Positions 45,057 through 55,480 of a stretch of 64,000 bases of DNA are shown piece by piece. Location of the stretch: assembly GCA_030035585.1 (NCBI GenBank), contig CM057469.1, forward strand, positions 23,120,501 through 23,184,500, in the 5' to 3' direction. The translations under genes and the position numbers were made by a program. The notes below the pieces were generated by a model, which was not told where the DNA came from, did not search any database, and saw only the letters and a program-made list of their open reading frames with translations. The stretch comes from Dugong dugon. Taxonomy: Eukaryota; Chordata; Mammalia; Sirenia; Dugongidae. Every line of letters starts with the position of its first letter. The stretch's first letter is position 1.

Positions 45057-45195
45057 CAATAAGCTACGTAAACTTCATTTCCTCAGTTTGCTCTTCTGTA
45101 ACAAAGGGGCAATAATAGCACCTACTTTTTAGAGCTATTATGGGGATTACATGAGTTGATATAGGTAAAGTACTTAGAATAGTGCTTGTGCCCAC
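45057..45195 (+). repeat. MIR relic, right part
   Basis: CTTCATTTCCTCAGTTTGCTCTTCTGTAACAAAGGGGCAATAATAGCACCTAC ... AAAGTACTTAGAATAGTGC, the 3' half of the MIR begun at 44150. Confidence 0.85.
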
Positions 45196-45926
45196 ATATC
45201 AGAGAAGGTATTATTAATACCGTCTCAAAACTTCAAGAAGGCCATTGCATGTCATTCCATGTCATTGCATCTGTAATAGCTTTCCTAAGACCCCTTTTGC
45301 AACCAGCATTCACCCTAGCAGAAGGGCTCTCTTGCTTGTATTCCCAGACTGTGTAGATGGCACTGCTCATAGAGGGCTTCTCATGTCTTCCTTGTATGCA
45401 TCATTTTTCTTGACTAGTTCTTTGAGGACATGAACTTTTTTGAGTCAGTGTGTGTAGTGTGTGCTGGAATGAACTGGAAGGACCATTAATTACAATACTC
45501 ATGCTCCCTTAGTTTGCACATGGTATTATTATAGTACAGTGTCTGACTATTTTAGAGGAAACAGTCTAGATCCTTCCTTTCTAAAAGTAATATCGATAGT
45601 TTCATGTTTAAGGTGTTATCCAAGTTGGATTATCTTTTGTTACATATATCTAAAGAAAAATAATATTTGAAAACTAGGGAATCAACTAGACTGCATAGAC
45701 TTGCTATTCTAATTCTAGCTCAACTGCTTTTTTACTGGTTTCTGACCTTTCATTAATTGCCAAGTTAAAATTTAGTAGTTACAAAGATACTGCTTTGTCA
45801 CCTTGGGCCTCTCTTAAGTCTCTGTAGCCTATAGTTACCATTGACTCCATGAACATCTTGATTCCATGATCATATCTACCAGTAGAGTGGTAACAGTGCC
45901 TGTTTAGGATAACACAGGCATACTCA
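45196..45926. other. RGS7 intron, mostly unique
   Basis: Possible L2-like text at 45240-45460 (CATCATTTTTCTTGACTAGTTCTTTGAGGACATGAAC); otherwise nothing recognised. Confidence 0.4.
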
Positions 45927-46012
45927 AAACCAGTTGCTGTCACATCAACTCCAACTCATGGCAACCCCATGAGTGTCAGAGTAGAACTGTGATCTATAGG
46001 GTTTTCATAGCA
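45927..46012 (-). mobile_element. AfroSINE fragment, antisense
   Basis: AAAACCAGTTGCTGTCACATC ... CATGGCAACCCCATGAGTGTCAGAGTAGAACTG ... TATAGGGTTTTCATAG. The tRNA-like end is absent. Confidence 0.8.
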
Positions 46013-46774
46013 GTTCCATTTTCAAGTATGGTTTCTTTTTCTATTAACAAAATATTATGATATATATATTTATCTTTTTGACATTATTTCTTGGTCTAAT
46101 CAGAAAAATTAACATAGCAAAACTTAAAGAAATGAAGCCCATAAATACAATCAAACTTTGCTATTATCAACCAAAACATGCTCTGGTAATCTTTCTAAGT
46201 AAATCAGTACGTATTTTTTTCTGTAGTTTCTAAATTGCCATGGAGCCTTTTCAGATTTAAGCCTTTCAAACAATTGTAATTTGAAAGCCTGATGCTTTGT
46301 CATTCTATAACTTTCTGAATTAAGTAGCCTAAAATTATTTACTTGCCATTATTTTGCCTGCTAGGGCCTTAACTGATCTTGTTCCAGCCTCTTTCCACTC
46401 CAGTAAAGCTTTGTTATAATTCCCTTTCCCAGTAGTGCAGAAAATCCTCTCCACACTAACCCTCATTGCTCAAATGGACCAAAGCTCCAAAGAATGTGGT
46501 ATAATGCTTTACTTTATCCCTGCAGTCAGATACTCTTTGTCACTCACCCTTAATTCCCTTCCTAACGAATGGTCCTTTGTCAGTGCAACATTGCTTCAGT
46601 AAAACTTGGGTTGTATTGGTCTAGAACTCTGGGAGATCTTCTTTTAACAACAAACACTTAAAGGAGATTGTATTCAATATATCCTTTTGAAGATTTGACA
46701 CCTCTGAATACAACTAATGGAAAAACAAACAAACAAACAGTAAAAGCCTAATATTGGAACCCCTCAGGGAAGGT
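46013..46774. other. RGS7 intron, no feature recognised
   Basis: A+T-rich; (CAAA)n at 46724-46739. No exon seen. Confidence 0.4.
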
Positions 46775-46930
46775 GGAGCCCTGCCGGTGCAGTGGTGAAG
46801 GGCTACAACTGCTATCCAAAGGTTGACAGTTCTAACCCACCAGCTGCTCCTTGGAAAACCTGTGGGGAAGTTCTACTCTGTCCTATAGGGTTCTGGTCAA
46901 CTTGACAGAAACGGCTTTGGTTTTGATTTT
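46775..46930 (+). mobile_element. AfroSINE, short type
   Basis: GGAGCCCTGCCGGTGCAGTGG ... CCTATAGGGTTCTGGTCAACTTGACAGAAACGGC. The segment GCTATGAGTTGGAATC is deleted. Imperfect flanks CAGGGAAGGT / CAGAGAAAGT. It ends 116 bases before an RGS7 exon. Confidence 0.9.
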
Positions 46931-47046
46931 CAGAGAAAGTGAGTTCATTATTATGTATCATTGTGAATTGTAGTATGAGTAAATATTACAGGAATTTTCA
47001 GATGGTTAGCCAATGGAGTAAACACTTGGTGTCACATTTTGCACAG

Positions 47047-47233
47047 ATTCTGGCTAGCAGTGGAAGACCTGAAGAAAAGGCCGATTAGAGAAGTCCCCTC
47101 CCGAGTTCAGGAAATATGGCAAGAGTTTCTGGCTCCGGGAGCCCCCAGTGCCATTAACCTGGATTCTAAGAGTTATGACAAAACCACACAGACTGTGAAG
47201 GAACCCGGACGTTACACCTTCGGAGACGCTCAG
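47047..47233 (+). CDS. RGS7: RGS7 exon: core of the RGS domain, with E-to-G change
   Basis: This 187-base exon completes an Arg codon (AG|A) and encodes [40 protein letters not shown] and [20 protein letters not shown], then AQ. The acceptor is TCACATTTTGCACAG and the donor GTCAGT. It holds most of the RGS helical bundle, including FWLAVEDLK and [12 protein letters not shown]. At 47222-47224 the codon is GGA (Gly), whereas the family reads YTFEDAQ with Glu. Other differences from the human protein as I recall it (R for K in RPIKEV, T for N before VKEPG) are mild. Frame and splice sites are intact. Confidence 0.97.
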
Positions 47234-48689
47234 GTCAGTCCACAGGGGTCCTTCACATACGTCCCAAATGTGCTCCTGAGGCATTGTCAGTTGACTTTAT
47301 TTTTATTTTCATTTTAAATTGGAAGCTATTTCTAATATTTTAAATCTAGGTAACTGTATTTAAAACAACTCTAATTGATCTAGAAGACAGCAGAGACGCT
47401 TTGAAGTGAATACTTTTTTTAAAGTCTGGGCATGTTTTATAAATGTGAATATTTTTACATGTGAATTTCTTGAAGAGGCATATCTGAAATATTTGAAAAT
47501 GGTTTTTTTTTTATTTTCTACTGTTTGTCATTAATATGTGAGCTAACACTTATCTAATGATGACCCCACCTCAGTAATACACATTTGAAACCTTTTAGGT
47601 ATCTTCCAACATGGAGATTATTCTAAAATTCTAAAATTCTTTCATTCCTAAATTATTTATTATTATGAATCGTGAGAACTGAGTTAGCTTAGTTATATCA
47701 TACTCAAACCAGTTTTGTCTCAGGTCATAAAATTAAATAATTGATTCAGGGATTTATTCGTTTCCCAAGTTAATCCACCAGAAGAAAAACACACAAGGAA
47801 ATTGATTTTAACATCCCATAATGAATTTTTAATGTTCTTTTCTCAAATTGAACCTTAATTGCCTCCTTAGAAATTATTTGAATTTCTGCTTTCTCTAAAA
47901 AAATATATGTATATATAATTGGTGCTTAAGAAGAAAAATAAATGTGTAATGAGGGGATATTATTTCCTAATGATGTGTTGAAATTGACTTTTAAATCAGA
48001 GCATGCATATTTCATAATTTGTTAAACTTCTTTTAGAAAAGAGTATTCGCTCTAAAAATATCTTGTTTTTTAATAACAGCATTACATAAATAACATTTAG
48101 AATTTGGAGAATGAGATACCAAAATGTTCTTCCATATCTTTACTTAGTAGAAAATGCATTTCTCCATGGCTTTGGTTTAAGGAAAAGAGACAGTTCTAGT
48201 TACGGAAATCTAACATGGTTTAAACAGCTAAACCAGACATCCCACCCTGCAGCTCTATCCTCGTCTCCCAAATGAAAGTAATTGCATTCTACAGAGACGC
48301 TTGGAGTGGTGGGGAGGCCGAAAATTCCTGCTCTGCTATTCACTTCTCTGCTGATTTATCTTTCTTTTCAGTTCAAGATAAAATTTCAAGCATTTTTTGT
48401 AGAGCCAACAATGTGTCAAATGTTTGGAATGACCTTCCTGAAGTCTTTAAAAGAATATTTCTTTGTTATCTGTGTCGTTGAAAAATAGTCTTGCTTACTA
48501 GGGCCTTCCATTAAATGAAAATGAGTATTTTTCTACAGAAACCGTTATCACCAGACCCCCGAGTTGGTTTTATTTTTGTTGTTGTTTGTTTGTTTAATTT
48601 AAGCTTAGATATTTAACTCTGATTTTTGATGAAGTTTTTTCCCTATCTTCAGAGATATAATAATAAACATTCCTGCCATTTTTTGAGTT
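47234..48689. other. RGS7 intron, no feature recognised
   Basis: A+T-rich; no exon or clear interspersed repeat. Confidence 0.45.
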
Positions 48690-48905
48690 GAGGTGTAATG
48701 GTTAAGAAAGCAGATTCTGTATTCAGATTGTCTGAGTTATATCCAGACTATACTGTGTGATCTCTTGCAAGTCCCTTGCTTCTCCATTCCTAAGTCTCTT
48801 TTTATTTAAAATGTGTATAATAAAGGTTACCTACTTTGCTGGAGTTTTGTGAGGGTTAAATTATCTAACATAGGCAAGCACTTAGATGTGTGCTTGGCAT
48901 ATATT
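48690..48905 (+). repeat. MIR relic, nearly full length
   Basis: AGGTGTAATGGTTAAGAAAGCAGATTCTG ... GTGTGATCTCTTGCAAGTCCC ... GGTTACCTACTTTGCTGGAGTTTTGTGAGGGTTAAAT ... GTGTGCTTGGCATATATTCAAG. Confidence 0.88.
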
Positions 48906-49266
48906 CAAGTCTATGTGAGAACACTCCATATTCCTCTAGACCTTTATCATTCCTTAAATCCTCACAACTAGTTTACTTTGTAGGTTAGAAAATCAAGGTT
49001 CAAAGAGATGAGTAAAGTGGTCTAAATTTACATTGTAAGTAGGAGATCTTGAATAAAATAGGATCTGGATCGTACTTTTCAGACAACAAATTCTAATACA
49101 GTTACAACTTTACCATAATTTTGGAGATCAAAGTTGGGCTAGATTTTGACACTTAACCCCGAAGGGCTTTATGTGGGCTCAGAGTAACTCCAAAGTACTG
49201 CTGCTCTGTTTGAGTTCAGGAAAACTGAGTTATTTTCCCCAAACAAGAAGAGATTAGAACCTCCAA

Positions 49267-49451
49267 AAAAAAAAAAAAAAAAACCCAAAAACCAAATTCG
49301 TTGCTGTCCAGTGGATTCTGACTCATAGCGACTCTACAGGACAGAGTAGAACTGCCCCATAGGGTTTCCAAGGAGCTGCTGGTAGATTCAAACTGCCTGC
49401 CGACCTTTTTGTTAGCAGCCATTCGGTTAACCACTGCATCACCAGGGCTTC
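49267..49451 (-). mobile_element. AfroSINE, short type, antisense
   Basis: An A run, then CCAAATTCGTTGCTGTCCAGTGG ... GTAGAACTGCCCCATAGGGTTTCCAAGGAGCTGCTGG ... CATCACCAGGGCTTC. Flanked by TAGAACCTCCAA / TAGAACATCCAA (11 of 12). Confidence 0.94.
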
Positions 49452-49975
49452 TAGAACATCCAAGATACTCTCAAACAGTTGAAAACAGGTATTTCAGTAG
49501 GCTAGGAAAACCAAGCAGCCGATTAGCCCCTCTGGGCTGTAGTAGGCCATAGGAGAATGTCTTTAGATTGAACCCAGGCTGAATTGGATGAATGCATTTT
49601 TTCTTTGTCTAACTTCTTTGTCTACCAATACTAACCATCAAAACAGAACATCGCAGACTGTTTCGAGGCAAATGGTTAAATATTTACCTAATCTGTCATT
49701 AAATGAGTTTTTAAAAAAAGGACACAGAAGTTGGAGATTTAGCAATTATATATCACAAAATTTATTGTTAGACTTGTGCTCCTGACCATAATGGCTATGG
49801 ATGATAATTTTCCATATAATTTGCACAAAAGAGATGATTCATGTGGTCAGTCTGCACCCCTAAATTACCTGTATCCAGAATGATCATTCCGTCTTGACTT
49901 CACATCATTCTCTTCTGGCCTGGAGAAATTTTAGGAGCTAGCAGAAATTTATTTATGTTCTCATATGATCTATAT

Positions 49976-50140
49976 GGAGCCTTGGTTGCACAATGGTTAG
50001 AGCTCGGCTGCTAACCGAAAGATCGGCAGTTCGAATCCACCAGCCACTCCTTAGAAACCCAGTGCAGCAGTTCTGCTCTGCCCTATAGTGTCACTGTGAG
50101 TTGGAATCAACTTGACAGCATCGGGTTTTGGTTTTTTTTG
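49976..50140 (+). mobile_element. AfroSINE, short type
   Basis: GGAGCCTTGGTTGCACAATGG ... CTCGGCTGCTAACCGAAAGATCGGCAGTTCGAATCC ... TTGGAATCAACTTGACAGCATCGGG. Perfect 10-base duplication TGATCTATAT (49966-49975 and 50141-50150). Confidence 0.96.
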
Positions 50141-50443
50141 TGATCTATATAAATCAACAACTTGATTTGAAATGACTTATGACATCTCATTTTTTTTTAT
50201 GCCTGGATGTGATTTACCTTCTCCTTAGCTCCCAAACCAATTTAAGCACTGATCCATGAATGAAATAATGAATTTGAAGATTTAAATGTTCCATAACATA
50301 AGGTATTATCATCAGCACTATCATTTTTATTTTTAGCTGCTACCGGATTTGTTCTTCAATTGCATGTGGTATTCATCTCATAGTATTTTCTTTATTTTGG
50401 TGAGAAATAATAAAGAAGCACTTCAATCATTATCTCTTTTTAG

Positions 50444-50533
50444 GAGCACATTTACAAACTGATGAAAAGTGATTCATACCCGCGTTTTATAAGATCCAGT
50501 GCCTATCAGGAGCTTCTACAGGCAAAGAAAAAG
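50444..50533 (+). CDS. RGS7: RGS7 exon: end of the RGS domain
   Basis: This 90-base exon (phase 0 in and out) encodes [20 protein letters not shown], then [10 protein letters not shown]. The acceptor is ATTATCTCTTTTTAG and the donor GTATTG, weaker than the others. The sequence contains the conserved [10 protein letters not shown] helix whose Asp/Ser/Arg residues contact G-alpha, and it closes the RGS domain. The C-terminal variants of RGS7 diverge after AKKK by alternative splicing, so this donor is the branch point for isoforms; its GTATTG sequence fits a regulated site. Confidence 0.97.
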
Positions 50534-50939
50534 GTATTGGTTCTTCCTGCCCTTTTTAAATCTAGTTTTCAGTGATAACTATTTGGAGTAGTTACCTCTG
50601 CTGGCCCCACGGTATTGGACAAATGGTAAGTGAATGTACTCCAATACCCTCTCCCAAACCTTTGCATTTTGTAAGGGCCGTTTAAGTTTTTTTGTTTGTT
50701 GGTTGCTTATTTTGTTCTTTTTTTTTGGCTTGTTTTTGCAAATGTTCATGCTTTCCAGAGTTTATTAGAGGCTATTTTCATGTTTCATGTTAGTCTTCTG
50801 TATTCCTATTTTAAGGGAATCAAAAATTGCAATAAGGAAAGGAAAAGAACAAGGTCAGTAGGTCAAAACTTAAGAAGGATTTTCTTTGTTCAGTAAACTA
50901 GAATGTATGTTTGAGTCACAGACTCCATAACTAAAAATA

Positions 50940-51100
50940 TAATAAAATAAAATTGCCATCAAGTCAATTCTGACTCATAGCAACCTATAGTGCAGAGTAG
51001 AACTGGCCCACAGGGTTTCCAAGTAGTGCCTGGTGGATTCCAATTGCTGACCTTTTCCTTAGCAGCTGTAGCTCTTAACTACTAAGGCACCAGGGTTTCC
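50940..51100 (-). mobile_element. AfroSINE, short type, antisense
   Basis: AAAATTGCCATCAAGTCAATTC ... GCCCACAGGGTTTCCAAGTAGTGCCTGG ... GGCACCAGGGTTTCC. Perfect 12-base duplication TAACTAAAAATA (50928-50939 and 51101-51112). Confidence 0.96.
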
Positions 51101-51504
51101 TAACTAAAAATAGACATGTTTTTTTTCAATGATAGTAGCCGAAATTTAGTAACGTTTGCTCTTGAATATTTTCATTTGGCATTTATCCTGAATCGCTATT
51201 ATCCCTACTATGAATGGTAGATGTCTAAGATGGTAGACAAGCACTATTTGGGCGGAGTTGCAGTAGAACTCAGTATTCAGTTAATGTTTATAATCCGTCT
51301 CACTGTCTATAACAACTTTTGCAAGCAGCTTAACAGGGTGTGGATATCCGGATTTAAACAACAACATCATTCATTATTAACTTTTAAATGATAACATAGT
51401 CAACAGCTTCTTGAAATTCAGAAATAAAATTATAATTTTCTATAATTCATTTAGGCTAAACAAGATTCTTCAAGGTCCATTTTCTTTGCAACTAGAAATA
51501 GATA

Positions 51505-51695
51505 CTCCATACTTACACTGGCCAGTACAGTGGCCATTAGCCACATGGGGATGTTTACATTTAAATTAATTAAAATTACATAAAATTCTTGCCAGATTTC
51601 AAGGGCTCAATAGCTGTAGCTAGAAGTTTCTGCGTTGGACATGTAGAATGCCATTTCTGGCCTTTAAGAAAGTTCTATTAGACAGTGATATTCTA
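51505..51695 (-). repeat. MER5-type hAT-Charlie MITE
   Basis: CTGGCCAGTACAGTGGCCATTAGCCACATGGGGATG, TTTAAATTAATTAAAATTACATAAAATTC, CAAGGGCTCAATAGCTGTAGCTAG and AAGTTCTATTAGACAGTGAT match MER5A/B. Confidence 0.85.
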
Positions 51696-52107
51696 TAGAA
51701 TCACAGGGAATTTGCAACAGGAATTTATCCCTGAAAGAAAATTAGGAGGAAATTCTAAAGAGATGTCACTATATATTCAAATATTTAGACTTTGCAAATG
51801 TTAGTATAAATGCTTCATGTAACTACTTCATTTTAGCCTAATTTGATTTTACTTGAAATTACACCATTTTTCTTTTGCACAACAGGAGTTTTGTGGTACT
51901 AAACATAAAAGCACTAACGAAAACAGAGGCTATGTCCTGTGATAAGAGGCCTTCCTTAGCAGCTCTCGTACCTTCCTGGGCCTTGTGCTTTAGAACATGG
52001 ATTTGGTGTTGCATCATTTCATCATCCTGTCTTTTTCTACTCTGTTCTTCTCGCTTTCTTTTTTCATGTTCCCTTGTTTTGCTTCACCCTACCCACACCC
52101 CATACAC

Positions 52108-52113
52108 GTAAGT
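52108..52113 (+). promoter_or_regulatory. Acceptor AG inside a GTAAGT donor-like hexamer
   Basis: The AG acceptor (52111-52112) of the 54-base RGS7 exon lies within GTAAGT, a consensus donor. The pyrimidine tract (CTTTTTTCATGTTCCCTTGTTTTGC...) is some 20-60 bases upstream. Confidence 0.6.
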
Positions 52114-52166
52114 CTGGATGCTCAGTGGATCGCAGAACATCTTTTGAGAAATTTGCACAGAATATG
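52113..52166 (+). CDS. RGS7: RGS7 cassette-type exon in the C-terminal tail
   Basis: This 54-base exon (phase 0 in and out) encodes SGCSVDRRTSFEKFAQNM, followed by a strong GTAAGT donor. The human counterpart, as I recall it, reads SGNSMDRRTSFEKFAQNV. Both ends lie on codon boundaries, so skipping the exon keeps the frame, and known RGS7 isoforms differ here. The RRTS sequence is a basophilic-kinase-type phosphorylation context (an inference from the motif). Identity is secure from DRRTSFEKFAQN; the acceptor is atypical because AG sits in GTAAGT. Confidence 0.92.
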
Positions 52167-52901
52167 GTAAGTTTTCTTTTTTGAGGAATTACAAGCCATT
52201 AATTAGTGAAATCTTCCCAGTTTCTAGCCCCTTTACCCATTTGGCATCCTTTGAGGTTGATGTAACAGCAAAGGAATTGCCTTTATTCAAATTCAGACCT
52301 TCATGCTTCCTACTATGTTATCTTTCTGTTCCACCCCTTTCTAGAGTAGATAAAGATGTCATACATGAAAGACTACATGTATAGAACTTAAGTTTGGAAA
52401 CCAATGTATGTTTATGACATATAATATGAAGGAATAGCAATTATTCCTTCGATATATTTTTATGTTTACTCCATGTGGCCCTTTCCTTCTTACAGATGGT
52501 GCATGCATTTCAATGTGTTCCCTTTAGCTCTTCTTCAGGCTTAAAGATTACAACGGATGCGGGTTTTTTGCTTTCTACCTCTCCAGGGAGAAAATGACTC
52601 TTGAGCAGTTTAAAGCCAAAAGATTTGATATGAATGGTGGTCAGTGACAAGACATACCCCACCAAAGACCCTCTAGCATTCCTGTCTTATTCTTTGTTTT
52701 TCAGGAAGGTATTGAAAACTGTTGCAAAAATCATACTGGAAACCAGTAGTTTTTCCTACCAGTGTTTTCTCAGTATCTTGCCATGTGTTTTGGTGATATA
52801 TCTGTTTGTGGGATTCTCTTTTTGTATTGTGCTAGTGCCTTTGGGACTTTTTGACATTGTGTAAGCTCAAACTAAAGCCTTCAACACATTTATCTTTATA
52901 G

Positions 52902-52976
52902 GGCAGAAACATCCCCATTTTCCCATGCCATAAAAACTGTACACCAACACTGAGGGCCAGCACTAACCTGTTATGA
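52902..52976 (+). CDS. RGS7: RGS7 terminal coding exon with stop
   Basis: The coding part of the last exon reads GRNIPIFPCHKNCTPTLRAS, then TNLL and TGA at 52974-52976. The acceptor is CACATTTATCTTTATAG. This is the C-terminus of the long RGS7 isoform as I recall it, and it appears unchanged. Joined to the eight exons before it, the frame stays open for 292 codons. The exon for the alternative C-terminus (GKSLTSKRLTSLAQSY type) was not found in the window and may lie further downstream. Confidence 0.95.
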   Translation, partial: GRNIPIFPCHKNCTPTLRASTNLL

Positions 52977-54140
52977 AAAGAGGTAGAAAAATCTTGGTTT
53001 ATACTCAAGTTTGTCTGCATTGTCTGTTGAGTTGTGTGGTTAATTCCATGCTGCTGTGTGTGTGTGTGTGTGTGTTGTGGCTTTTGCTGTGCTGACCCGT
53101 TAAGTGGAGCTATGTATGTTGAAATGTAAGCAAACTGATTCAACAAAGATACCATTCTTATTTTCCTTCAAGGATCCTTGGGGTGGTAAATGTTAATTGT
53201 TTCAATTTATGAATTACTTGCTGTGACCAAGTACACACAGTATTCGAAAGACTTTAAAAAGCAGTGTATGCTTTGAACGTTCAATGTATTGTACGAATGA
53301 AAGGGATGGAGAGTGAGGGACTACAGGGATTATCTACACTATGAACTTCACAAAATTTTGGCTGATTCTATTGGAATCCCTGACTTTAATACAGAATTTT
53401 CTTAAACATGCCCCATAAGTCACCATAGGGAGATAAAGACAATGTCAGAGAAACACCCAAGATTTTGCTGGAAAGAGTGGCCTTAACATATTGCACAGTG
53501 CTCTGTGTATTGTTTAAAGAGTTATTTCAAATTCATTCTTTTCTAACCTAATGCTGACAGCATATGGTTCTTGAGATTGGAATGGAAATTTCTATGGCAT
53601 AATTAAAAACAATAATACAACTTGAGGAAGATAGTAAAGAGGAAGCAAAATGGTTGTCTTTCCCCCAACACTATTCTCAAACCTGGCTTATTTCCCCAAC
53701 TCTTAAAATAGCATCACACACTGCAAACTTTAAAAAAGAACTAAATGGAAATAAGTAGAAGAGTGAGTGGGAGGATTGATCATCCACGCCTTCAATCAAA
53801 ATTGATTCATCAAGTGCCAACTACGTCCCAAACATTGTGTTATGTCTTAGGAACATGTAGAAGGTAAAGTATTTCTTCTTGGTGCTGGGCCAGCAGGCTA
53901 GGAGGAGAAGGTTTCCCAGAGAAGATAACACTTAACTGGACAAATAAGATCTCACTCAGCCAAGAAAGCCAACCATTTTCTTAAGGAGAAGGAAAGTATG
54001 TTGGAATTTCTGAAGAATAGTAAGTTGACTAATGTTCGTACACACACATACACATGCACATCATGCAGTAATAACTTTCAGACACAATTGGTTAACATGA
54101 ATTCTTTTCCATCCAAGAAAATAAAAAGCATTATTTTTCA
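52977..54140 (+). other. RGS7: Probable RGS7 3'UTR
   Basis: Sequence after the stop codon. It holds a (GT)n run at 53055-53076 and an AATAAA at 54120-54125 followed by T-rich sequence, a plausible poly(A) signal giving a UTR of about 1.15 kb. Another AATAAA lies at 54461-54466. The true end cannot be fixed without transcript data. Confidence 0.5.
54120..54125 (+). terminator. Candidate poly(A) signal
   Basis: AATAAA in AAGAAAATAAAAAGC, followed within 30 bases by TTATTTTTCATTGAATATTTTTTTGG, a U-rich downstream element. Confidence 0.4.
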
Positions 54141-54699
54141 TTGAATATTTTTTTGGCAATATTCTGAAGAAATGGAGTAGGGAAATTAGAAATGCTTTCT
54201 GATTTTCCTCAGCAGATTACTGGTGATTGCATTTATTTTATTAGTTATGAGAAGGAGATTTCTATTCTGAAAATTATTTGGATATAAAAATGAAAACTCA
54301 TGTGTTTATGTTATTAAACTTATGATGATTAGTTTCTATTTAAAATTCCCTTTAATTTTCTTTTCTCACTTCTTTTTTATTTCCCCTTTGTTCAGTATTT
54401 CTTCATGTTATGATTACTTCTAGGGTCAGCAGTCATGTCAGGCATCCTGGGGTCTTAAATAATAAATTTTGGGGGACACCTTTATAGGATCAGTAAAATA
54501 ATTTCAACACAAGTCAAAGAATGAGTGATTGTATTATAAGCAGACAGACAAAATAAAGAAAAGAAGGAGTTTTAATAAACATTTTAAAGATGTTCTATGT
54601 GCAGATTGCTACATAGAGGGAGGCTACAAGATAGACAGTATTCAAGAAAGCAATGAAATAAGGAAGATATTTGTAAACAAGTTTGTAGGTAATGATAAT

Positions 54700-54925
54700 A
54701 AGAACAAATCACATTTATTAGTATTGGCCATGTACCAGGCTCTGAACTGAGCACTTTACATTAATATCTAATTTAATTTAATGCATATACTGAGCCTATA
54801 AAATAGGTGTTATTACTCATTATTTAACTCATTTATAGGTGAGTAAGCTGAAGGATCAGAGGAGGTACGTAATTAGCCCAGAGTCAGACAGTAAAGGAGC
54901 TGGAACTGACACAAAATCCATTTTA
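54700..54925 (-). repeat. MIR relic, antisense
   Basis: CCATGTACCAGGCTCTGAACTGAGCACTTTACATTAATATC ... AATAGGTGTTATTACTC ... AGCCCAGAGTCAGACAGTAAAGGAGCTGGAAC. Confidence 0.88.
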
Positions 54926-55229
54926 TTCCCTAATTCCTTCCCTCCCCACTGCTCCACTCTGCTTCCCTAATATTCTTCCAACTGGTAGAAGATAAATAAA
55001 TCCTGTCTCCTTGTGATCTTCTCCTCCAGAGTCTGAATATATTTCCAATTCATGTCAGTTGTAGGAAGTTTATTTTTCATATGCCAGCACAGCATTTTTC
55101 TAACCTGGCTTATAGAAAATGGCATTGCTGTTCTAGTTTTACCACAGAGTCAAGAATATTTTGCTAGCCAGGGGCTTCCAATACCATTGGCGCTTCTGTT
55201 GATCACAAAACTCATAAACACTTGCTGGC

Positions 55230-55480
55230 ACTTCCGTGAATAATTATAATAAACAGCTAACTGTTGTATAGCATTTTACAATACTCCAAGGACATCCATT
55301 CCTTTTTTGTTGGTGGTGGTGGTGGTGGTGTTGTTTACACATACAGCAATCCTGGCATGTAGTTGGGCAGATGTTATCTCCCTTTCACAGAAAAGCAAAG
55401 GGGAGAGGAGTGAGGCGAGGTTCCTTCACCAATGTCCCTCGGTTGTTGAGTGATAGAGCCAGGACTGGGAGCGAAGTTTT
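55230..55480 (-). repeat. MIR relic, antisense, with (GGT)n
   Basis: Decayed antisense MIR (GCATTTTACAATACTCC ... GATGTTATCTCCCTTTCACAGAAAAGCAAAGG ... GATAGAGCCAGGACTGGGA) with a (GGT)n run at 55309-55330. Confidence 0.7.
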
